Position numbers and translations under genes: made by a program | Notes under the pieces: generated by a model | What the model saw: only the letters and a program-made list of their open reading frames with translations | The model's database searches: none | Told to the model about the DNA's origin: nothing | Shown: positions 17,112-25,226 of the stretch, piece after piece | Layout of the letters: every line of letters starts with the position of its first letter | Numbering within the stretch: position 1 is the stretch's first letter | Assembly: GCF_900105675.1 (NCBI RefSeq) | Contig: NZ_LT629786.1 | Location: forward strand, 124,001-188,000 | Source of the DNA: Pseudomonas synxantha | GTDB lineage: Bacteria; Pseudomonadota; Gammaproteobacteria; Pseudomonadales; Pseudomonadaceae | DNA: 64,000 nt | Direction of reading: 5' to 3'

Positions 17112-18428
17112 ATGTTCAATACCCGCCTGAAACAGGAGCTGGCCGCTCTTCGCGAAGACTTGTCGAGCTTGCTGCAGGTCAAGGAGAGCCTGGAGAACGA
17201 AATGCTGTGCCTGACGCTCAATGCCGAGGGGCGGGTAGAGTGGGCGAATGCCAACTTCCTGCAGGAGCTGGTTTATCCGCTGAGTGAGATTGTAGGGCGG
17301 GCGATTGAAGACTTGGTGCCGGCTCATGTGCGCCAGGACGAGTTCCAATTGCGCTTCAAGCACGCGTTGGCTCGCGGCGAACATTTTGCCGGCACCGTGC
17401 GCCTGCTGCGGGGCAATGGCAAGGAGGCGTGGCTGCGCTCGATCGTACAGCCGGTGCGCAATTCGCAGGGGCATCTCAAGCATTTTTCAATGTTCTCCAG
17501 CGACCTCACCCGCACCATCGAGAGTTCGCGAGAACATGACAACCTGATCACCGCGCTGATGCGCTCCACGGCATTGATCGAGTTCGACCTGGACGGGCAC
17601 GTGCTCACCGCCAATGACCGCTTCCTCAGCAGCATGGGTTACAGCCTGGCGCAGATCCAGGGCAAACATCACCGTATGTTCTGTGAGCCACAGGAATACA
17701 ACAGCCCTGAGTACCAGCAGTTCTGGAAACGCCTGAACGCCGGTGAGTACGTTGCGGCGCGCTTCAAGCGCGTGGACAGCCATGGCCGCCTGGTGTGGTT
17801 GGAAGCCACCTACAACCCAGTGCTGGACGCCAACGAGCGACTGTACAAAGTGGTCAAGTTCGCCACGGTGATCACCGATCAGGTCAACCGCGAGCAGGCG
17901 GTGGCCGACGCCGCCAGCATTGCCTACAGCACCTCCCTGCAAACCGACGACAGCGCCCAGCGCGGCACCACGGTGGTGACCCAGGCCGTGGAAGTGATGC
18001 GTGACCTGGCCCAGCACATGCAACAGGCCGGCGAAGGCATCGAGGCGCTGAACGCCCAGTCCCAAGTGATCGGCACTATCGTCAAGACCATCAGCGGCAT
18101 CGCCGAACAGACCAACTTGCTGGCGCTGAACGCAGCCATCGAAGCGGCGCGTGCCGGTGAACAAGGGCGTGGCTTTGCGGTGGTGGCTGATGAGGTGCGG
18201 CAACTGGCTTCGCGCACCAGCAAAGCCACTGAAGAAATTGTCGGCGTGGTGCGCCAGAACCAGGACATGGCCCGCGATGCGGTGGCGCTGATGGCCGACG
18301 GTCGCCTGCAAGCCGAACAAGGCCTGGCCCTGGCGGCCGAGGCTGGCACGGTGATTGTGGAGATCCAGGACGGTGCGCAAAAAGTGGTGAGTGCGGTTGG
18401 GCAGTTTGCCAATCAGCTGTCGAGTTAA
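17112..18428 (+). CDS. soluble PAS-PAS methyl-accepting chemotaxis protein (Aer/BdlA-like)
   Basis: Predicted 438-residue cytoplasmic chemoreceptor with no transmembrane segment. A short N-terminal helix is followed by PAS 1 (about residues 30-145) and PAS 2 with PAC (about 150-270, including [15 protein letters not shown] and a WLEATYNPV stretch). The C-terminal signalling hairpin contains [20 protein letters not shown] and [15 protein letters not shown]. This two-PAS plus short MCP layout is that of BdlA, the biofilm-dispersion protein, and Aer-type sensors, which bind haem or FAD; the ligand here is unknown. A REP element follows it. Confidence 0.85.
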   Translation: MFNTRLKQELAALREDLSSLLQVKESLENEMLCLTLNAEGRVEWANANFLQELVYPLSEIVGRAIEDLVPAHVRQDEFQLRFKHALARGEHFAGTVRLLRGNGKEAWLRSIVQPVRNSQGHLKHFSMFSSDLTRTIESSREHDNLITALMRSTALIEFDLDGHVLTANDRFLSSMGYSLAQIQGKHHRMFCEPQEYNSPEYQQFWKRLNAGEYVAARFKRVDSHGRLVWLEATYNPVLDANERLYKVVKFATVITDQVNREQAVADAASIAYSTSLQTDDSAQRGTTVVTQAVEVMRDLAQHMQQAGEGIEALNAQSQVIGTIVKTISGIAEQTNLLALNAAIEAARAGEQGRGFAVVADEVRQLASRTSKATEEIVGVVRQNQDMARDAVALMADGRLQAEQGLALAAEAGTVIVEIQDGAQKVVSAVGQFANQLSS

Positions 18429-18485
18429 CTGGTTAGCTCAAGAGCATGTTCCAACGCTGAACTCGGTTTTGAATACAACAAAACT

Positions 18486-18579
18486 CAATGTGGGAGGGGG
18501 CTTGCTCCCGATGGCGGTGGGTCAGTCATAGATGTATTACTGACACACCCTCATCGGGAGCAAGCCCCCTCCCACATTG
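18486..18579. repeat. REP element (inverted pair)
   Basis: Inverted arms beginning CAATGTGGGAGGGGGCTTGC and ending with the complement, nearly identical to the pair near 14.0 kb. It lies between the convergent chemoreceptor gene and DUF6124 copy 1, where it may act as a 3' hairpin for both. Confidence 0.85.
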
Positions 18580-18593
18580 GTTTTGTAGTGTTT

Positions 18594-18830
18594 TCAGGTA
18601 CGCGGCATGCAGTCGATGGTGCGGTTTACCACGGTCTTGGCCATCTCCAGCAAATGCCACGCGGCATGGATTCTGGCGCGGTCGTGTGGTTGCAGGTGAT
18701 CGCAACAGTCCCACACCGTGGCTGAGGCGCTGTGGATCAAGTGGGAGATATAGAGTTGGGCGTCTTCGAAGCTGAGTTCTTCGTTGACGACAAGGCAGTC
18801 CATGGGTGGATCGGGAAGGGCTTTGGTCAT
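18594..18830 (-). CDS. DUF6124/DUF3077-type small protein, copy 1
   Basis: Predicted 78-residue acidic, helical protein of a Pseudomonas-restricted small-protein family (DUF6124-like by eye). No signal peptide or membrane segment; it contains Cys pairs in VWDCCDHL and a His-rich centre. ATG 18830 has AGGAG seven bases upstream, and this ribosome-binding site lies inside the leader's A' segment. Copy 2 downstream encodes the same protein with one change (Glu18 here, Asn18 there). The function is unknown. Confidence 0.75.
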   Translation of the reverse strand: MTKALPDPPMDCLVVNEELSFEDAQLYISHLIHSASATVWDCCDHLQPHDRARIHAAWHLLEMAKTVVNRTIDCMPRT

Positions 18831-19030
18831 CGTGTAACTCCTATTGAGCAAGGGAGCGACCACCAACGCTGCTAAACGTAAGGTGGCAGCTGTACGCGGG
18901 TTAGCAGACCGGTCAATAGGAAAACCAGCGCACCCGAAGATGCCCCGCGCACAGCCACCATAAACGCGGATGTGGACCGTGTGCCTATTGAGTTCGGGCT
19001 GCTAAACCCGATCACTGAACTCCAGTGACG
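18831..19030 (-). ncRNA. three-segment leader of DUF6124 copy 1, candidate RNA switch
   Basis: On the minus-strand transcript the order is as follows. A 5' hairpin (TCACTG/CAGTGA, 19012-19028). Segment A (pairing parts at 18999-19005 and 18984-18991). A small hairpin GCAUC-UUCG-GGUGC. Segment B (18913-18920 and 18901-18907). Segment A' (18869-18875 and 18840-18847). Then the AGGAG site and ATG. B is complementary to both A and A', so the two pairings exclude each other. A'-B pairing would cover the start of the ribosome-binding site; A-B pairing would free it. The second gene copy has different sequences that keep all the pairings. Structure is seen; the switch function is inferred. Confidence 0.7.
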
Positions 19031-19036
19031 GACCGA

Positions 19037-19065
19037 AGACTAGCCATCGATTCCAACAGGCACAA
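19037..19065 (-). promoter_or_regulatory. sigma-70-like promoter of DUF6124 copy 1
   Basis: Minus strand TTGTGC (19060-19065), 17-bp spacer, TAGTCT (19037-19042). The predicted start near 19030 places the TCACTG/CAGTGA hairpin at the 5' end of the transcript. The same elements recur in copy 2. Confidence 0.5.
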
Positions 19066-19165
19066 GGCGGCGGGGATTGTCTCGGAAACGTCCTGCAATT
19101 TAAAGAGACACAGCTTGCTGGCCTTTTACAAACCATGACCAAATGCCAGCAACACCATCCGTCCA

Positions 19166-19257
19166 AATGTGGGAGGGGGCTTGCTCCCGATGAGGGTATG
19201 TCAGTCATACATCTGTGACTGACCCACCGCCATCGGGGGCAAGCCCCCTCCCACATT
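19166..19257. repeat. REP element (inverted pair)
   Basis: Third REP pair of the window (AATGTGGGAGGGGGCTTGCT and complement), immediately 3' of DUF6124 copy 2 and part of the duplicated unit. Confidence 0.85.
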
Positions 19258-19272
19258 GGTTTTGTAGTGTTT

Positions 19273-19509
19273 TCAGGTACGTGGCATGCAGTCGATAGTG
19301 CGGTTTACCACGGTCTTGGCCATTTCCAACAAGTGCCACGCGGCATGGATTCGGGCACGGTCGTGGGGTTGCAGGTGATCGCAACAGTCCCACACGGTGG
19401 CTGAGGCGCTGTGGATCAAGTGGGAGATATAGAGTTGGGCGTCTTCGAAGCTGAGATTTTCGTTAACGACGAGGCAGTCCATGGGTGGATCGGGAAGGGC
19501 TTTGGTCAT
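19273..19509 (-). CDS. DUF6124/DUF3077-type small protein, copy 2
   Basis: Predicted 78-residue protein, identical to copy 1 except Asn18 for Glu18. ATG 19509 is preceded by AGGAG at seven bases, as in copy 1; the longer frame to 19662 runs through the leader and is not real. Near-identical proteins from differently paired leaders suggest the leader, not the protein, has been free to diversify. Function unknown. Confidence 0.75.
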   Translation of the reverse strand: MTKALPDPPMDCLVVNENLSFEDAQLYISHLIHSASATVWDCCDHLQPHDRARIHAAWHLLEMAKTVVNRTIDCMPRT

Positions 19510-19715
19510 GGTGTAACTCCTGATTAAGGCAGAAGCCGGCCCAGTCGCGACTAAACGAAGGGTGGCGGCTGTACGCAGGTTAGTCGACCGGCTAATCAGG
19601 AAAATCCGGCGCACCCGAGGGTGCCCTGCGCACAGCCACCATAAAACCTCATGGAGGACCATGCGCCTGATTAGAGTCCGGGCGACTAAACCCGATCACT
19701 GAAAAGGCAGTGACG
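19510..19715 (-). ncRNA. three-segment leader of DUF6124 copy 2, candidate RNA switch
   Basis: Same architecture as the copy 1 leader. 5' hairpin TCACTG/CAGTGA at 19696-19713 with a different loop. Segment A at 19683-19689 and 19666-19673. Hairpin GCACC-CUCG-GGUGC. Segment B at 19593-19600 and 19580-19586. Segment A' at 19548-19554 and 19519-19526, ending in the AGGAG site. Relative to copy 1 the outer pairing block changes from CCTATTGA to CCTGATTA in both A and A', and B changes from TCAATAGG to TAATCAGG. The inner block changes from CTGCTAA to CGACTAA, with TTAGCAG to TTAGTCG in B. Every change keeps both alternative pairings. Confidence 0.7.
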
Positions 19716-19721
19716 GACCGA

Positions 19722-19750
19722 AGACTAGCCATCGATTCCAACAGGCACAA
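19722..19750 (-). promoter_or_regulatory. sigma-70-like promoter of DUF6124 copy 2
   Basis: Minus strand TTGTGC (19745-19750), 17-bp spacer, TAGTCT (19722-19727), identical to the element before copy 1. Confidence 0.5.
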
Positions 19751-19859
19751 GGCGGCGGGGATTGTCTCGGAAACGTCCTGCAATTTAAAGAGACACAGCT
19801 TGCTGGCCCTTTACAAACCATGACCAAATGCCAGCAACACCACCCCTCCCACATTTGGA

Positions 19860-20669
19860 TCAGCGGCCGAGCATCTTTACCCAGCGCGATGGCGGCATGC
19901 CGTAGGTGCTGCGAAATTGACGGGTCATGTGGCTTTGGTCGGTGAAGCCGGCGGTCATCGCCGCATCCACCAACGATTGGCCCTGGGCCAACAGCTGACG
20001 CACCAGGTCCAGCCGGCGCATGGTCAGGTAGCGGTAGGGGCTGGTGCCGAACAATAAACGAAAATCCCGCGATAACGCCCAGCGGTCGCGGCCGGCGTGG
20101 TCGGCCATTTCATCCAGGGTAATGCTGCGGCCCAGGGCGCTGTGGATAAATTCACGGGCGCGCTCGGCGGCGATGTAGTCGAAGGATTTGCGGCTGACGA
20201 TGGCGCCGGACGCCATGCTCAGCGCCTGTGCCAGGTCGTACATGGCGTCCTGTTCCTGCATCGGGTCAATCGAGCACTCCAGGTTCTGCAGCAACACTTC
20301 GCTGGCGCGGTGCAGCCGTGGGTCGGTGGACAAGCCGCCGGGAATAAACGGCAAGGGCTTGCCGCCAAGGATCTGCTGGATCAGCGCCGGCTCCACATAA
20401 ATCATCCGGTACTTGAAGCCTTCATCGCTGCCTGCGCGGCCGTCATGGAGTTCATCCGGGTGAATCACCATGGTGGTACCAGGCAGGCTGTGGGTCATGC
20501 CGCCGCGGTAATGAAAACTCTGCACGCCGAACAAGGTGCGCCCGATGGCGTAGGTGTCATGGCGATGGGGGTCGAACGCGAAGCCGGCAAAGTACGCCTC
20601 GATACGGTCCAGGCCACTGGCGTGCGGGGCGCGGTGCAGCCAATCGAGGGTGTGGGTGGGGTTGCCCAT
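19860..20669 (-). CDS. AraC-family transcriptional regulator
   Basis: Predicted 269-residue regulator. N-terminal cupin-like AraC-binding half (HRHDTYAIGRTLFGVQSFHYRGG, PDELHDGRAG) and a C-terminal double helix-turn-helix (about residues 165-265), ending GFTDQSHMTRQFRSTYGMPPSRW. It is divergent from the LysE-type exporter gene, a frequent arrangement in Pseudomonas in which the regulator controls the exporter. The effector is unknown. A start at 20669 fits the family N-terminus. Confidence 0.88.
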   Translation of the reverse strand: MGNPTHTLDWLHRAPHASGLDRIEAYFAGFAFDPHRHDTYAIGRTLFGVQSFHYRGGMTHSLPGTTMVIHPDELHDGRAGSDEGFKYRMIYVEPALIQQILGGKPLPFIPGGLSTDPRLHRASEVLLQNLECSIDPMQEQDAMYDLAQALSMASGAIVSRKSFDYIAAERAREFIHSALGRSITLDEMADHAGRDRWALSRDFRLLFGTSPYRYLTMRRLDLVRQLLAQGQSLVDAAMTAGFTDQSHMTRQFRSTYGMPPSRWVKMLGR

Positions 20670-20806
20670 GGTGACTTGTCACAAAAGGAGGTGGAAACAC
20701 GTTAACCGAGTCTGCCGCGCTTGTCTGCCTGGGGTCTTGTACGATTGTGCAGGCGTCGGCTGGGGCCTATGATCGCGGTTCGTCTACTGCACTGGTGGAG
20801 CCTTCC

Positions 20807-21439
20807 ATGGATTTTTTCAACCCTGCCTATGTGGCGCCCTTGGTGGCGCTCGCGCTGCTGTGGACGGTGGCCGTGGTGACGCCCGGCCCCAACTTCTTCA
20901 ATACGGCGCAGTTGGCCGCCAGCTGTTCGCGACGTCACGGCGTGGTGGCATCGGCGGGCGTGGCGACCGGCACGATTATCTGGGGTCTGGCGGGTGGCCT
21001 GGGCATCAAGTCGCTGTTTACTGCCGCGCCCATGCTGTACCTGGCGTTCAAGATCATCGGCGGCTGCTACCTGATCTACCTTGGGCTGAAACTGTTCAAG
21101 CGCTCGGCGCCGGCATCGGTGCAGTTGCCCGACGAGCCGCGACGCTCATTGTTTTCCGCCTGGCGCTTCGGCTTGCTGGGGAATTTGTCCAACCCCAAGG
21201 CCGCGCTATTCGTCGCCACGGCCTTCGCCTCGACCATGCCGCCGTCGCCATCGCCTGCGCTGCTGACCCTGGCGGTCATCACCATGGCGACCTTGTCGTT
21301 CAGTTGGTACACCAGCGTCGCCCTGGTGTTTTCCAGCGAGCGCATGGCAAACCTCTACAGCCGTTCGCGCAAGTGGCTCGACCGCTTTGCCGGCAGTTGC
21401 TACCTGTTGTTCGGTGCACATCTGGTAGCGAATCGCTGA
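20807..21439 (+). CDS. LysE-family amino-acid/metabolite exporter
   Basis: Predicted 210-residue inner-membrane protein with about six hydrophobic segments and the LysE/RhtB N-terminal motif TPGPNFFNTAQLAASCSRRHG. The C-terminal part has the usual NPKAALFVATAF. ATG 20807 has GGAG six bases upstream; the open frame starts 20 codons earlier with no ribosome-binding site. It probably exports an amino acid or related compound under control of the divergent AraC-type regulator. Confidence 0.87.
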   Translation: MDFFNPAYVAPLVALALLWTVAVVTPGPNFFNTAQLAASCSRRHGVVASAGVATGTIIWGLAGGLGIKSLFTAAPMLYLAFKIIGGCYLIYLGLKLFKRSAPASVQLPDEPRRSLFSAWRFGLLGNLSNPKAALFVATAFASTMPPSPSPALLTLAVITMATLSFSWYTSVALVFSSERMANLYSRSRKWLDRFAGSCYLLFGAHLVANR

Positions 21440-21483
21440 CCGGCCGTGGTAAGAAGCCTTACTTTCAACAGTGAGGCCGGGTC

Positions 21484-22578
21484 ATGAGCAAGGTGCGGGT
21501 AGGGATTATTTTTGGTGGTCGTTCGGCCGAGCATGAGGTGTCGCTGCAATCGGCGCGCAACATCGTCGATGCCCTCGACCGTTCGCGCTTCGAGCCCATC
21601 CTGATCGGGATCGACAAGGCCGGTCACTGGCACCTCAACGACACGTCGAACTTCCTGATCAACCAGGAAAACCCGGCGCTGATCGCCCTCAACCAATCCA
21701 ACCGTGAATTGGCGGTGGTGCCGGGCAAGGCCAGCCAGCAAGTGGTGGAAACCTCCGGCCAGGGGCTGCTGGAACACATCGATGTAATCTTCCCCATCGT
21801 CCATGGCACCCTTGGCGAAGACGGTTGCCTGCAAGGCTTGCTGCGCATGGCTGACTTGCCCTTCGTCGGCTCCGACGTGCTTGGCTCGGCCGTGTGCATG
21901 GACAAAGACATCAGCAAACGCCTGCTGCGTGACGCCGGTATCGCGGTTACGCCGTTCATTACCCTTACGCGTCGAAACGCGGCACGCACCTCTTTTGAGG
22001 CAGCTGCGAACACGCTCGGCCTACCGATGTTCGTCAAACCCGCCAACCAGGGCTCCTCAGTGGGCGTGAGCAAAGTCGGCAATGAAGCCGAGTACCTCGC
22101 CGCGGTTGAGCTGGCGCTGGGTTTTGATGAAAAAGTGCTGGTGGAGTCCGCCGTCCGGGGCCGTGAAATCGAATGCGCCGTGCTGGGCAATGACCAGCCC
22201 ATTGCCAGCGGCTGCGGCGAGATCGTGGTGAGCAACGGCTTCTATTCCTACGACAGCAAATACATCGACGACCAGGCCGCCCAGGTGGTGGTGCCTGCGG
22301 CTATCAGCCATGAAGCCAGCGAGCGCATTCGCAGCCTGGCCATTGAAGCGTTTGAAGTGCTGGGTTGTGCAGGGCTGGCGCGGGTGGATGTGTTCCTGAC
22401 CGATAATGGCGAAGTCCTGATCAACGAGATCAACTCACTGCCCGGTTTTACCCGCATCAGCATGTACCCCAAGCTGTGGCAGGCGGCGGGCATGAGTTAC
22501 AGCGAGCTGGTAAGCCGCTTGCTTGAACTGGCGCTGGAGCGGCATGCGGGGCGCAAGGGGTTGAAGATCAGTCGCTGA
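21484..22578 (+). CDS. ddl: D-alanine--D-alanine ligase
   Basis: Predicted 364-residue ATP-grasp enzyme that joins two D-Ala for peptidoglycan precursors. Visible motifs: [16 protein letters not shown] at the N-terminus, [14 protein letters not shown], the ATP-grasp lysine loop [16 protein letters not shown], and [20 protein letters not shown]. The length is that of the DdlA group. It is not in the mur/fts cluster, so the strain probably has a second ddl there; this copy may be accessory. It starts 44 bp after the LysE-type gene on the same strand. Confidence 0.9.
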   Translation: MSKVRVGIIFGGRSAEHEVSLQSARNIVDALDRSRFEPILIGIDKAGHWHLNDTSNFLINQENPALIALNQSNRELAVVPGKASQQVVETSGQGLLEHIDVIFPIVHGTLGEDGCLQGLLRMADLPFVGSDVLGSAVCMDKDISKRLLRDAGIAVTPFITLTRRNAARTSFEAAANTLGLPMFVKPANQGSSVGVSKVGNEAEYLAAVELALGFDEKVLVESAVRGREIECAVLGNDQPIASGCGEIVVSNGFYSYDSKYIDDQAAQVVVPAAISHEASERIRSLAIEAFEVLGCAGLARVDVFLTDNGEVLINEINSLPGFTRISMYPKLWQAAGMSYSELVSRLLELALERHAGRKGLKISR

Positions 22579-22616
22579 TTGCTGGTGGCCCTCGCCGCAA
22601 AAGTACGGCCTGTTCG

Positions 22617-23354
22617 TCAGGTCGTACGAGCAATCCACGAATAGATCAACGTCCTGTTCTCCGCCGGGTGATGAGTCCTCCTGCGATAGCTGGCAAACGC
22701 CGGCGAGGTGCAGTAGGTGCATACGTCACTCACCTCGATATGTTCGCGCTTGACCCCGGCCGCGTGCAGCAACAGCAGCCCATACCCGCTCAAATCAAAC
22801 CAGGCACTTCCTGTTTGCCTGGCATGGGGCGGTGTAATGTGCGGGGCTTGTAGCGGTGTCGGTTGCTCATCGCTCCAGGGCGCCTGGCCGTGCTGCCATA
22901 CGTGGCCTTGATCGGCCTGGAACTCGGCAATAAACGCCGCGCTCACCTCATAGCAGCACGGTTTGATCGACGGCCCAATCGCTACTCGCAGTTGGTCTGC
23001 GGTAATGCCTTTATCTATGAAGCGCTGCACGGCATTGTCGATGATTCCGCGCTGCAAGCCCTTCCAGCCGCCATGGATGGCCGCTACCCACTCACCGCCT
23101 GCGATCAGAATGGGCAAGCAATCGGCCGTGATGACCGCAATCGGCTGGCGGCTGTGTGTGAGCACCCCGTCGGCCTCAATCGTGTTGGCCAACTGACCCG
23201 GTTGCCACTCGATCACCGACGCGCTGTGCACTTGTTTGCAAATGAACACGTCATCGGGTCGCAGGGGATCATCAATCGAGCAAAAACCGTGATCGACGCC
23301 GGGGAGAGCATTGAGGTTGTGGGCTTTGTACACCGTGCATTCTCCGTTGATCAA
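22617..23354 (-). CDS. YfiH/PgeF-family polyphenol oxidase-like protein
   Basis: Predicted 245-residue protein of the multicopper-oxidase-like YfiH/LACC1 family, members of which act as purine nucleoside phosphorylases or remove wrong amino acids from peptidoglycan precursors. The metal site is visible: KQVHSA, TADCLPILI, AAIHGGWKGL and GPSIKPCCYEV (Cys and His ligands). It is divergent in sequence from typical pgeF (which normally follows rluD), so it is likely a second paralogue. It starts six bases downstream of the ggt stop, suggesting one operon dealing with gamma-glutamyl or cell-wall peptides. Confidence 0.85.
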   Translation of the reverse strand: MINGECTVYKAHNLNALPGVDHGFCSIDDPLRPDDVFICKQVHSASVIEWQPGQLANTIEADGVLTHSRQPIAVITADCLPILIAGGEWVAAIHGGWKGLQRGIIDNAVQRFIDKGITADQLRVAIGPSIKPCCYEVSAAFIAEFQADQGHVWQHGQAPWSDEQPTPLQAPHITPPHARQTGSAWFDLSGYGLLLLHAAGVKREHIEVSDVCTYCTSPAFASYRRRTHHPAENRTLIYSWIARTT

Positions 23355-23360
23355 AACACC

Positions 23361-25172
23361 TTAGTCGCCCAGCGCCTCGCCTTCGCGCCGAGGGTCGGCG
23401 CCGCCGCTCAGCGACACCTTACCCTGGGCATCCCGTGTGCGCACGATGGCCTGGATGCCGCTGGTCATCTCGATTTCGCTGAGGGCATGACCTTTGTCCT
23501 TGAGCGCCTGTTTCAGCGCGGGGTTGAACAGACCTGTTTCCAATTCAGTGGCCCCGTTGCGGCTGCCGAAATTCGGCAGGCTGATGGCTGCTTGGGGATC
23601 AAGTTTCCAGTCGAGCATGGCTACCAGGGATTTACTCACGTACTCGATGATCTGCGAACCGCCGGGGGAGCCGACGGTGGCGAGCAGCTCACCTGTCTGG
23701 CGGTCGAACACCAAGGTCGGCGCCATGGCCGAGCGCGGGCGCTTGCCGGGTTGCACGCGGTTCGCCACAGGCTGGCCGTTTTCTTCGGGAATGAACGAGA
23801 AGTCGGTCATCTGATTGTTGAGTAAAAAGCCCTGCACCATCACATGGGAGCCGAACGCCGCTTCCACCGTGGTGGTCATCGACACCGCTCCGCCCTGGTC
23901 GTCTACCGCCACCACTTGCGAGGTGGAGATGCGCAGCGGCGAGCGGTCCGGTGCATAAGCCACCTGCACGCCAGCGGGTTGGCCGGGCTTGGCGATGCCC
24001 ATGCTGCGTTCGCCGATCAGCACGGCACGCTGGGCCAGGTAATCGGGCGCGACGAGGCCGGCAACCGGTACGGGGGTGAAGTCTGCATCAGCCACATACA
24101 GTGCACGGTCGGCAAAGGCCAGGCGCCCGGCTTCGGCGATCAGGTGCACCGCCTCGGGTGTCGGCTCAAGCCCGGCCGGCGAGGCACTCTTGACCGGTGT
24201 CATCGGCGCGATAGCCAAGCGAGGGTCGCGGGTTTCCAGTGCCTGCAAAGTCCCAAGGATCTGCGCCACAGCAATCCCGCCCGAGGAAGGCGGCGGCATG
24301 CCGCAGACCTTCCACTGTTTGTAGTCGGTACACAAAGGTGCGCGTTCCTTGGCGCTGTAGCTCTTGAGGTCGGCCACGGACAGGCTGCCGGCATTGTGAT
24401 TACCCTGCACCTTGCGTGCGATCTCATCGGCAATCGGCCCGTGGTACAGCGCGTCCGGCCCTTCCTTGGCGATGCGCTTGAACACCGCGGCCAGCGCTGG
24501 ATTTTTCAGCAGCGTGCCGGTGGCTTTTGGCGAGCCATCGGCATTCAGGAAGTACGCCGCCATCTCCGGCGATTGTGCGATAAAGCGGTCAGCCGCAATC
24601 AAGCTGTGCAAGCGCGGGGAAATAGCGAAGCCTTGTTCCGACAAGCGGATCGCGGGCTCAAACAGCTTGGCCCATTGCAGATGGCCGTTCTTCTTGTGCG
24701 CCATCTCCAAGGCGCGCAATACCCCTGGCGTACCCACCGAACGTCCACCAATCTGGGCATCCGTAAACGCCATTTGCGTACCATCGGCCTTCAGGAACAA
24801 ACGCTCGGTCGCACCCGCCGGCGCGGTTTCGCGGCCGTCGTAGGCATGCACCTTTTGCCCATCCCACAGCATGATGAATGCACCGCCGCCGATACCGGAA
24901 GACTGCGGCTCCACCAAGGTCAGCACCGCCTGCATGGCAATCGCCGCATCGATGGCCGAGCCGCCCTGGCGCAACATCTCACGCCCGGCTTCGGCGGCCA
25001 GCGGGTTGGCGGCGGCGGCCATGTGGCGTTTGGCGTGGCGGGTGCTGAGGTCGGTGCGATAGCCCGAACCCAGTTCCGGGGCGGGTGGTTGTTCGGTGAC
25101 GGCAGTGTGGCAGGCCGCGAGGGCCAGGGCTGTTGCGATGACCGTCAGGTGGCGGCGGGAAATCAAAAACAC
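23361..25172 (-). CDS. ggt: gamma-glutamyltransferase
   Basis: Predicted ~603-residue periplasmic enzyme that cleaves glutathione and other gamma-glutamyl compounds. The N-terminal signal sequence ends LALAACH, giving a possible lipobox. The large-subunit core has QSSGIGGGAFIMLWDG; the autoproteolytic Thr region reads QGGAVSMTTTVEAAFGSHVM, and GSPGGSQIIEYV forms the substrate pocket. GTG at 25172 is preferred because GGAG lies eight bases upstream; the ATG at 25190, six codons earlier, lacks a good ribosome-binding site. Followed by the YfiH-like gene six bases on. Confidence 0.9.
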   Translation of the reverse strand: MFLISRRHLTVIATALALAACHTAVTEQPPAPELGSGYRTDLSTRHAKRHMAAAANPLAAEAGREMLRQGGSAIDAAIAMQAVLTLVEPQSSGIGGGAFIMLWDGQKVHAYDGRETAPAGATERLFLKADGTQMAFTDAQIGGRSVGTPGVLRALEMAHKKNGHLQWAKLFEPAIRLSEQGFAISPRLHSLIAADRFIAQSPEMAAYFLNADGSPKATGTLLKNPALAAVFKRIAKEGPDALYHGPIADEIARKVQGNHNAGSLSVADLKSYSAKERAPLCTDYKQWKVCGMPPPSSGGIAVAQILGTLQALETRDPRLAIAPMTPVKSASPAGLEPTPEAVHLIAEAGRLAFADRALYVADADFTPVPVAGLVAPDYLAQRAVLIGERSMGIAKPGQPAGVQVAYAPDRSPLRISTSQVVAVDDQGGAVSMTTTVEAAFGSHVMVQGFLLNNQMTDFSFIPEENGQPVANRVQPGKRPRSAMAPTLVFDRQTGELLATVGSPGGSQIIEYVSKSLVAMLDWKLDPQAAISLPNFGSRNGATELETGLFNPALKQALKDKGHALSEIEMTSGIQAIVRTRDAQGKVSLSGGADPRREGEALGD

Positions 25173-25226
25173 GCGCTGAACTCCGTTCATTTTGAGAAGG
25201 ATCTGTTGTCCTTGGGGAACTGCTTT

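Larger units (their letters stand above)
18486..19853. repeat. tandem duplication of a ~680-bp unit (REP + DUF6124 gene + leader + promoter)
   Basis: Copy 1 (about 18486-19152) and copy 2 (about 19166-19853) are offset by 679-685 bases. Both carry, in order on the minus strand, a promoter, a structured leader, a 78-codon gene and a REP pair. The coding part and the far-upstream 120 bases are almost identical; the leader between them is much more diverged. A half-REP-like CCCTCCCACATTTGG marks the end beside the AraC-type gene, so recombination between REP sequences could have produced the duplication. Confidence 0.85.

Noticed and set aside
13986..19257. Repeated ~30-base sequences as a possible CRISPR array or IS ends
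   Set aside because: They are inverted REP pairs scattered at three intergenic places, with no regular spacers, cas genes or transposase.
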